5,334 nucleotides of DNA from an uncultured Oscillospiraceae bacterium (GTDB lineage: Bacteria > Bacillota > Clostridia > Oscillospirales > Ruminococcaceae), in NCBI GenBank assembly GCA_934457235.1, contig CAKSHT010000143.1:1-5334 (forward strand), given 5' to 3'. The notes under the pieces are model-generated. The model was given only the letters and a program-made list of their open reading frames with translations, had not been told where the DNA came from and ran no database searches. Position numbers and translations under genes: made by a program. This document shows, piece by piece, positions 1 through 5,334 of the stretch (its first letter is position 1; every line of letters begins with the position of its first letter).

Positions 1-126
1 GAAATTTCAGACCCGGTATATATTTTCAGTGAAGTGATGGATCATATTGACCTGAATAAATACCTGACGATTGAGGAACGCAGGCCAGGCCGCCCGAGGC
101 TCTCCAGGAATTCTATTGCCTCATAA
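1..126 (+). pseudogene. Transposase N-terminal fragment, broken
   Basis: Frame 1 of the plus strand is open from the left edge to a TAA at 124-126. It reads as a 41-residue piece containing DPVYIFSEVMDHIDLNKYL and then a GRPR motif at residues 30-33. This pattern, an acidic helix ending in DLNKYL followed by a basic GRPR turn, resembles the N-terminal region of IS1182/IS5-like DDE transposases, where GRPR normally leads into a conserved helix with LLKVxLFAFM. Here that helix is missing: after GRPR the frame runs into unrelated residues and stops. The similarity therefore ends near base 99, which is probably a deletion or insertion junction. The start of the gene lies left of the window. No catalytic D, D or E residue is present, so this piece cannot be active. 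The family call is from memory of the motif pattern and is moderately sure; the broken state is clear. Confidence 0.6.
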
Positions 127-322
127 ACCGTTGAGGATGTCAGGCACTGTGTACACAACCATTCGTTTCGCTTGTCTGTATCATCAAGTCCGGGAGCCCC
201 TGCGACAATAGGTTGTTCACGGTTTTCCTGGCGTTCACAACCGCAGTGGGATAGTTCTCCGCTATTCCCGAAACAGCGTCCATATCTCCATTTTTGTAGG
301 TCCATGCTCATAAGCTCAGTAT
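127..322. other. Intergenic stretch with possible gene remnant
   Basis: No convincing intact gene lies between the transposase fragment and the terminator. On the minus strand two overlapping frames are open. One runs from an ATG at 311 to a stop at 42 (89 codons), but its last third is antisense to the transposase fragment and so is unlikely to be native. The other runs from an ATG at 283 to a TGA at 140 (47 codons) and has protein-like composition, including the run AENYPTAVVNARKTVNNLL. Neither has a well-spaced ribosome binding site: the GGAG before 283 is only about three bases from the ATG. I read this stretch as the decayed end of an older gene cut by the mobile element, or as non-coding sequence. 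Confidence 0.35.
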
Positions 323-360
323 AAAATAAACGGTGAGTTCAAACGCTCACCGTTTATTTT
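323..360 (-). terminator. Intrinsic terminator, perfect 15-bp stem, probably bidirectional
   Basis: Bases 323-337 pair without mismatch with 346-360 around an 8-base loop (338-345). The core is CGGTGAG/CTCACCG, and the outer part of the stem is A/T-rich. Read on the minus strand, the hairpin lies about 66 bases past the stop of the DUF4157 gene and its descending arm ends in a T-rich run, as expected for a Rho-independent terminator. The outer A/T arms give a T-rich run on the plus strand as well (353-361), so it could also stop transcription coming from the transposase side. Confidence 0.85.
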
Positions 361-426
361 TAATACATCTCGGAACTGATCTCCACATTCTGAAGGAGAT
401 ATTTATGCTCCATTAACTATGCAGGA
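361..426. other. 3' untranslated spacer of the operon
   Basis: This short stretch separates the stop of the DUF4157 gene from the terminator hairpin. It contains a weak 6-bp inverted repeat (379-384 with 395-400). It also contains a chance AAGGAG followed by an ATG on the plus strand, which leads to only three codons before TAA. I see no gene or clear regulatory element in it. Confidence 0.5.
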
Positions 427-1905
427 TCAACCCTTCAGCCGCTTCAGTCTGCCAAAAGCGTCGCCCATTCTCCTGCCGTGCGCCATCTTTGTATCGTAGT
501 ATCTCTGCATGTATTCGGAAGTCACTCCGAGTGCAGCGGCGTCAAAGTCGTTGCTGCTTATATAGTCAGACAATGTCATGTTATCATGCGACGCTATGAT
601 CTGATTGGCGGCGCCGTTGATTAACTCATCATCTGAGCGTGATGCGTCAATTGCATTCAGGTCCGCTGCACTCATAAACTTGTCGATACCGGCTTTTATA
701 TGCGGTGCCATTCTTGCCTTGTCGCCGCTGACCATATCATCAAACATCGTATCTGCGGTCTGGTCGTCAAGTCCCCTCAGATGGCGGGCAAGATATCTTA
801 CCGCCCTTACATCTCCGGAATCCCGGTTGAACTGAGTGCCATGACGGGCATTGTATCTTTGAATGGCTGCTGTAAACGCGGCATTTCCTTCATCCTTAGT
901 GGCATTGATCCTGTCTAACTCACCGGACGCCCGGCGCTGCCTGTCGAATTTCTGGGTGAGCGCGTCCGCCATTCCCTCCGCCTGCCGTACTTCATCGTTT
1001 CCGGCAAGTATGTTGTATATCATGCTGTTTTCGCGGGCTGCCCTACTGTCACGGCTGGCTCCGGTGAGGGTTCCTCGTCCGAGCTGCGACGCCATGTTAG
1101 TCATCATTCGTGGATCGTCAAAATTACCGGCGGCAAGCCGCGACTGCGTCTGGGCTTCCTGGTAGCGGGCCGCACGGCTGTCCGACATATTGACCCTCTG
1201 GAACATCTTCTGCGCTTCTATCTCGTCATCGCTGAATCCCTGCTCCCTCATCGCCTTTACCATATCAGCCTCAGTGCTTTCATGCTCGGCGGTGATCTCG
1301 TCCACTACATTATCCTTATTTTTCAGTGCCCTGCCAAAACCGAAGCTCTCTTTCTGCTTTCTGAAGAAGTTCTTTATCTTACCAAAGAACGACCCCTGCA
1401 CCGGAGCTGCATCCGCATTCATCGCCGGGAGAGACATCAGCGGTGCTGCGAGCGAACTGTGTCCTCCGGATACAAAGCTGTCGCCGGAATGTTCTGCCGC
1501 GCCCTCAAGCGCTGCGGACGCATTAACATTGAATCCGTCCACATCAGCATGCACGCCGCCCCTAGCCTGCTGCACGACATGTGACAGCTCGTGCGTGATA
1601 AGGTGCTGTCCCTGCTCGGAATGCTGGTCAAACTGTCCCGGTGCGAAATGCACAACGTTGCCCTTTGCAAAAGCCTGGGCACCCATATCAGCCGCGTCGC
1701 GGGATTCACGCAGCTCCACTCCGGAAAGATCGTACCCGAGGTGATGCTCGATACGGCTTTTCAGACCGTCCTCCAACTGAAGTGAATGCCCGGAGTGAAC
1801 GTCGATATTCTGCATTGCGTTGAGCTGCGACTGGATATTTTCCTGTGCAGGAGCCGCTTTTCCGGGCTGCGGAACGCTCTTTTTTCTTTCTGCATATGTG
1901 TTCAT
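427..1905 (-). CDS. DUF4157 zinc-peptidase-like domain protein with unassigned C-terminal region
   Basis: This 492-residue protein has no signal peptide or membrane helix. Residues 1-40 are a polar leader rich in Q, K, A and P. Residues 43-140 match the DUF4157 pattern: an LEDGLKSRIE start, the core YDLSGVELRES, AQAFAKGNVVHFAPGQF, and the zinc-binding HELSHVVQQ with HExxH at 105-109. A possible third ligand is E134, in an ExxxE pattern at 134-138. DUF4157 domains are known from the N-termini of eCIS-associated cargo and polymorphic toxins. Residues 171-196 form a basic, phenylalanine-rich segment that looks amphipathic. Residues 197-492 look helical and charged, with DSRAAR at both 242-247 and 286-291; I do not recognise a family there. 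The protein has no cysteine and no tryptophan. It is the last gene of the operon, 12 bases after the sensor-MFS gene. The domain call is sure; metal binding, proteolysis and an effector role are inference. Confidence 0.85.
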   Translation of the reverse strand: MNTYAERKKSVPQPGKAAPAQENIQSQLNAMQNIDVHSGHSLQLEDGLKSRIEHHLGYDLSGVELRESRDAADMGAQAFAKGNVVHFAPGQFDQHSEQGQHLITHELSHVVQQARGGVHADVDGFNVNASAALEGAAEHSGDSFVSGGHSSLAAPLMSLPAMNADAAPVQGSFFGKIKNFFRKQKESFGFGRALKNKDNVVDEITAEHESTEADMVKAMREQGFSDDEIEAQKMFQRVNMSDSRAARYQEAQTQSRLAAGNFDDPRMMTNMASQLGRGTLTGASRDSRAARENSMIYNILAGNDEVRQAEGMADALTQKFDRQRRASGELDRINATKDEGNAAFTAAIQRYNARHGTQFNRDSGDVRAVRYLARHLRGLDDQTADTMFDDMVSGDKARMAPHIKAGIDKFMSAADLNAIDASRSDDELINGAANQIIASHDNMTLSDYISSNDFDAAALGVTSEYMQRYYDTKMAHGRRMGDAFGRLKRLKG

Positions 1906-1911
1906 AACAAA

Positions 1912-1916
1912 CCTCC
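1912..1916 (-). promoter_or_regulatory. Ribosome binding site of the DUF4157 gene
   Basis: On the minus strand a GGAGG lies six bases before the ATG at 1903-1905. It begins within two bases of the TAG stop (1918-1920) of the upstream gene, so ribosomes finishing the transporter could restart here. This fixes the start codon and supports a single transcript. Confidence 0.85.
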
Positions 1917-1917
1917 A

Positions 1918-4368
1918 CTACATATCTGATGCGTGTGCCTTATGCTTCCTGCCGGAATCTACTTTCAGCGTGACAATAAACAGGACTGCCGCCGCTGCAA
2001 ATACGATCCCCATTATGTTTGTCGCTGCAACTCCGCCTGCGAGGATAACGGAATACAACACCGGGCTGAACGTCTGCACAATACTGCCGATAACGTTCAG
2101 CATTGCCAGTCCCTGGCTTACTCCCGCTTCCCTGACCACTGGCATATTGACGTAATAATCGCTTGTTGCCGGAGTGCCGAAGCCATCGAAAAGTCCGAGT
2201 ACCGCAACACTTACAAGCACTATCACCAGCGGAGCGTTGACATTGAGTATAAGTATCGAAACCGCCGCCAGTCCGAGCGATACCACAACGCACGCGGATT
2301 TCCCGATCTTCCCGGACAGAGCCTTCAATAACACCGGACCGATGTAAATTCCGACAAGCCCGTTGATGAGATATCCATACGATGTCGTAACATCGGGAAG
2401 TCCGAGTGAACCGACAAATCCGGGGAAAAACGCAACTACGAACATCAGACCGAAATTCATCGGAATAGCTACCAGCAGCACGTACCGTAGGAACGACGGT
2501 TTAAGGATAAGCGACAGCGCGCCAAACCTGCTCTTTTCGGTCTGCGAGGAGCTTTCAGCGCTGTTCTCGCGGAACAGCTTCCAGGGCGAAAGCGCAAGCA
2601 CTGCCGCCAGGAATGCGAAAATAAATATTCCCGCTATAAGATACGACGTATGAACATTCACGGAGCTGGCTATCACAGCGCCGAGAGTGCCACCGCAGGT
2701 GATACCTCCGAGGAGTCCCGCATTGAGCGCCGCCAGGTCGTTCGTCGTATTCTCAGGAGTCAGTGAACCGAGAGATACAAAGGTGTTCAACGAATACTTA
2801 ATTCCCGCAAATCCGATACCGGAAATGAAACGCAGGATTATAAGCTGCTCCGGCGACGACGCAAGGAAGCATAGCGCATTCGCAGCCGCCGAAATAAGCG
2901 CGGACAGCGTGAACAACAGCTTCAGATTCATCTTTCTGTAGAGCGGCAGGCACATAAGCGAGCACAGCATGGTGGCAAGCAGCTCCGCCGTCATGGGTAT
3001 CGAAGCCAGGAATGTCACTGACAGTCCCAGTATCGACTTGTTCCACTGCGTTATCAGAACACTTGAAAACGGTATGCCAACGTACATTCCGGTGTACGCG
3101 ATAAATGCCCCCAGTCTAAGCACCGGTGCAACAGAGCCTGCCTGTACCGTCCTTGACTCCCTGAACGGCCGGGATATGCGAGTGAACATTGCGTCCGGGA
3201 GTTTCAGCAGCTCAAATATCATTATCAGAGCCACTGCGAATGTAACGATGAATACCAGCAGCATGCCAAGCATCTTTTCGTCTATGTATTCCTTCGATAT
3301 CTCGACGTTGATATGGGTGTTCATTCCGTCGCCGCTGCCGATGGCAAGCGACACGTTATACTCACTGCTGCGCGTCAACACGCTTGAAGTGTCGGCATAG
3401 ACATTCACAACGCTGACGTTCCAGAGCAGCGGGGAATCCTCTACCTTATCCGCAAGATATTCCGGCAGCCCGTTCATACGGCTGTAGTCAACGCCTTTTT
3501 CGTTCAGACCGCTGATTATCTCACCGATATACTCCGAAATTCCCTGCGCTCCCTCGAACATTACTTCCTTATACCGTTTCTGATACTCATTATAGGATAT
3601 CATGCACTGAACGAGCAGTCCAGCCATTATCGCGAATACCGGTATCAGGAACATATAGCGGTTCTCACGCTGTTTGCGCTTATAGACCTCCGCTGAATCC
3701 GCAGACCCGTCGTCCTGCGGAGCGCATACCGACCTCGGCAGGAATACAAAATACAACACAAGCAACAGTATCGTAGCGCCGATACACGCCATGGTGACAA
3801 TATCGCTGTTCTGCTTCTGGGCGATAAGTTCCTGCTCGATATCAGACACGCTGTAGAACAGCGTCATAGCGCCTATCTGCTTTCCCTGGCGGTCGAATAT
3901 CGGCTGCAGCATGACCTCGTAATCTCCTGCGTCCGCAGTCCGGAATGCAGTACTTTCAGCGTCGCTGAAATCCAGGTTATAAATAACATTCTCGTTCAGA
4001 AGAAGTGCGTTGTATTCTTTCTCCAGGGCACTTCCGGAGTAGGAGGAATACAGCACGTTTCCGCTGGCGTCGGTTATCGCGGTGTTTATGGGGACATTCT
4101 CGGTGCTTATGAGCTTGAGCATATCGTTGAGCACCTTGTCCATGCCATAGAAGCGCTCTATCTGCTTTCCATTGCGTATTGAATTTTCGATATTCTCGAC
4201 TATCTGCTTTGACACCACGCCGTAATACTGCTGCTTTATCTCACGGTAGCTCTGGGAGAATACCGCGTAAATCAGCCACGAAACGAACGACATCGCGATT
4301 GCTATGAACACAACGAACACTGAGAGTATCCATATTTTTTTGCTTGACTTTTTTTCTTTATGTTCCAT
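1918..4368 (-). CDS. Tandem-sensor MFS fusion protein (16 predicted membrane helices)
   Basis: This 816-residue protein begins with a lysine-rich cytoplasmic tail and a first helix (12-37). An extracytoplasmic module (about 38-188) contains ITDASGNVLYSS and DYEVMLQPIFDRQGKQIGAMTLFYS, a Cache/PAS-like signature. Helix 2 (190-210) and a charged cytoplasmic linker lead to helix 3 (238-258), a second extracytoplasmic module (259-365) and helix 4 (366-388). From about 416 to 802 there are 12 further hydrophobic segments in two sixes with a central loop at 595-627, the MFS layout. RFISGIGFAGI at 513-523 resembles MFS motif B, and short basic loops at 476-483 and 682-690 take the place of motif A. 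Usual MFS proteins have about 400 residues, so the first half is an added sensory part. The gene lies between the binding protein and the DUF4157 gene. The MFS call is firm; the substrate and the sensory role are not known. Confidence 0.85.
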   Translation of the reverse strand: MEHKEKKSSKKIWILSVFVVFIAIAMSFVSWLIYAVFSQSYREIKQQYYGVVSKQIVENIENSIRNGKQIERFYGMDKVLNDMLKLISTENVPINTAITDASGNVLYSSYSGSALEKEYNALLLNENVIYNLDFSDAESTAFRTADAGDYEVMLQPIFDRQGKQIGAMTLFYSVSDIEQELIAQKQNSDIVTMACIGATILLLVLYFVFLPRSVCAPQDDGSADSAEVYKRKQRENRYMFLIPVFAIMAGLLVQCMISYNEYQKRYKEVMFEGAQGISEYIGEIISGLNEKGVDYSRMNGLPEYLADKVEDSPLLWNVSVVNVYADTSSVLTRSSEYNVSLAIGSGDGMNTHINVEISKEYIDEKMLGMLLVFIVTFAVALIMIFELLKLPDAMFTRISRPFRESRTVQAGSVAPVLRLGAFIAYTGMYVGIPFSSVLITQWNKSILGLSVTFLASIPMTAELLATMLCSLMCLPLYRKMNLKLLFTLSALISAAANALCFLASSPEQLIILRFISGIGFAGIKYSLNTFVSLGSLTPENTTNDLAALNAGLLGGITCGGTLGAVIASSVNVHTSYLIAGIFIFAFLAAVLALSPWKLFRENSAESSSQTEKSRFGALSLILKPSFLRYVLLVAIPMNFGLMFVVAFFPGFVGSLGLPDVTTSYGYLINGLVGIYIGPVLLKALSGKIGKSACVVVSLGLAAVSILILNVNAPLVIVLVSVAVLGLFDGFGTPATSDYYVNMPVVREAGVSQGLAMLNVIGSIVQTFSPVLYSVILAGGVAATNIMGIVFAAAAVLFIVTLKVDSGRKHKAHASDM

Positions 4369-4373
4369 CTGCT

Positions 4374-4381
4374 CTCCTCCC
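4374..4381 (-). promoter_or_regulatory. Ribosome binding site of the sensor-MFS gene
   Basis: On the minus strand GGGAGGAG stands five bases before the ATG at 4366-4368. It lies inside the 16-base gap after the stop of the binding-protein gene. The strong match fixes the start codon and fits translation as part of one transcript. Confidence 0.85.
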
Positions 4382-4384
4382 GCG

Positions 4385-5334
4385 TCAGTCCGTGCTGATT
4401 ATCTTCTCGCACGCGATAAGCATTTCAAAGGACGGCTTGTATTCTATCTTATCTGCGACATCAAGATTAAGGGTAAGGAATGGTGAGCTTGCATATTCCT
4501 GCTCCAGGTCGCCGGGCTTGCTTCCATTGAACACCGAGCCTATTATATTGGACACGAACGGACCTGTTCCCACTGCGTCACGCGGGTCAACTATCATCAG
4601 CGCGGCTCCGCTCTTTACATATGCTGAGCCTACCTGAGCCACTACGGGTATGTTCGCGTCATAGAATATCTGCATCATTTCCGCCGCCTTTTCCGCTGAC
4701 GGAATAACATCGGTATTTAGGATATATGCGTCCACATTATCCTCGTTCACCATTTTTCTGTATATCTGTTCAAGCTGAGCATAATATTCGTTTTCGTCCG
4801 CAAAGCTCTCGCGCTCCAGCTTGTATTCGGTTATATCAAAGCCGTTCTGCTGCGCAACGCCGCGGTAATCCGGGAGCGCACAGACCACCTCGTCGCCGTA
4901 AACCGAGCCGATATTACTGAATGCGAACGTGTCAAAATAATACTGCATTTGTCTTGCGTACGCCGATGAATCCACGTGCGCCCAGTAATTTTCATTCCCG
5001 GAGTCCTCGGCGGATACGACAAGCCCAGAGCCTATCGGGTCGGACACCGCGTACATCAGCAGCGGGACGTCAAATCCGAATCCCTCGACCATCAGCGACG
5101 GAGATGTACCCATGGCAAGTATCGCGTCGATGTCCTTATCGACCTCAATATGCTGCTTCAGGCTGTCGTAAATCTCCTCCTGCGTGCTGACCGTCGTGTA
5201 ATAGTGCACCGTTTTGTCGAAGGTCATGTATTCGCTCTCGGCATTGTCGGCGAGCCAGTTCATCAGCTCCAGGGAATCGGAGTCGGTTTCGGGGTCGAAC
5301 GGAAGCTCGTCATAGCTTATCCAGCCGTCGTCCC
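4385..5334 (-). CDS. TrpX-like ABC-type substrate-binding protein, C-terminal part
   Basis: The frame is open past the right edge; 315 residues and the TGA stop (4385-4387) are visible. An internal ATG at 5261-5263 is not the start, because the frame continues upstream of it without a stop. The pattern follows the ABC_sub_bind family (PF04392): DAILAMGTSPS at visible residues 69-79, PLLMYAVSDPIGSGLV around 90-105, IGSVYGDE near 141-147, VDAYILNTDVIPS at 200-212, then IPVVAQVGSAYVKSGA and a C-terminal LTLNLDVADKIEY. Such proteins have two lobes, are normally lipoproteins or periplasmic, and bind small ligands; TrpX-type members are linked to tryptophan or other amino acid uptake. The missing start should hold the signal peptide and the first strand. 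The next gene downstream is an MFS fusion, not an ABC permease, which is unusual unless permease and ATPase genes lie further upstream. The ligand cannot be read from the sequence. Confidence 0.8.
   Translation of the reverse strand, partial: DDGWISYDELPFDPETDSDSLELMNWLADNAESEYMTFDKTVHYYTTVSTQEEIYDSLKQHIEVDKDIDAILAMGTSPSLMVEGFGFDVPLLMYAVSDPIGSGLVVSAEDSGNENYWAHVDSSAYARQMQYYFDTFAFSNIGSVYGDEVVCALPDYRGVAQQNGFDITEYKLERESFADENEYYAQLEQIYRKMVNEDNVDAYILNTDVIPSAEKAAEMMQIFYDANIPVVAQVGSAYVKSGAALMIVDPRDAVGTGPFVSNIIGSVFNGSKPGDLEQEYASSPFLTLNLDVADKIEYKPSFEMLIACEKIISTD

Noticed and set aside
96..122. GAGGC and GCCTC inverted repeat as a transposon end.
   Set aside because: Only five pairs over a 17-base loop, no matching copy elsewhere in the window and no target duplication visible.
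42..311. An 89-codon minus-strand frame as an intact gene.
   Set aside because: Its C-terminal part is antisense to the transposase fragment, it has no well-spaced ribosome binding site, and its composition (several C, W and R residues) is atypical. Kept only as part of a possible remnant.
379..400. A second hairpin after the DUF4157 gene (ATCTCC with GGAGAT).
   Set aside because: Only six pairs with a 10-base loop and no following T run; the hairpin at 323-360 explains termination far better.
393..416. AAGGAG with a well-spaced ATG on the plus strand, as for an expressed small gene.
   Set aside because: The ATG leads to only three codons before TAA; the site lies in the 3' spacer of the minus-strand operon and is likely chance.
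1190..1744. A 184-codon plus-strand frame, rich in cysteine and serine.
   Set aside because: It lies wholly antisense to the DUF4157 gene, which has clear domain similarity; the cysteine- and serine-rich composition is typical of a shadow frame, and no ribosome binding site supports it.
1820..2331. Plus-strand frames across the junction of the transporter and DUF4157 genes.
   Set aside because: They are antisense to well-supported genes and show no recognisable domain.
4385..5263. The ATG at 5261-5263 as the start of the binding protein.
   Set aside because: The same frame stays open to the window edge, the family needs an N-terminal first strand and signal peptide, and no good ribosome binding site precedes this ATG.

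Overview
This window holds the 3' part of a minus-strand operon, followed by a terminator and a short stretch of mobile-element debris. GC content looks moderate. Each start that can be seen has a strong GGAGG-type ribosome binding site, the intergenic gaps are very short, and the protein families fit an anaerobic Firmicute. My best guess is a Ruminococcus-like or other Oscillospiraceae/Lachnospiraceae gut bacterium. That is inferred from general feel and not shown by any marker gene.

Layout, in the direction of transcription (right to left). First is the C-terminal part (about 315 residues) of a TrpX-like substrate-binding protein of the ABC_sub_bind type (PF04392-like), open at the right edge (4385-5334). 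After 16 bases comes an 816-residue membrane protein (1918-4368). It joins two extracytoplasmic sensor-like modules, each between a pair of membrane helices, to a 12-helix major facilitator superfamily (MFS) domain. After another 12 bases comes a 492-residue protein (427-1905) with an N-terminal DUF4157 zinc-peptidase-like domain carrying an HELSH motif. Its long helical C-terminal part is one I cannot assign. A perfect 15-bp hairpin with U-rich flanks (323-360) ends the operon.

Between the terminator and the left edge there is no intact gene. The first 126 bases on the plus strand are the broken N-terminal region of a transposase. The rest (about 127-322) holds overlapping short minus-strand frames that may be remnants.

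The most interesting part is the combination of genes. DUF4157 domains are known from cargo and toxin proteins linked to extracellular contractile injection systems (eCIS) and other polymorphic toxins. Here one is apparently co-transcribed with a binding protein and a sensor-MFS fusion, and no ABC permease, ATPase or injection-machine gene is visible. A possible reading is that the binding protein and the sensor-MFS perceive or move a small ligand and the DUF4157 protein is the effector. This is a hypothesis; the part of the operon upstream of the right edge would decide much of it.
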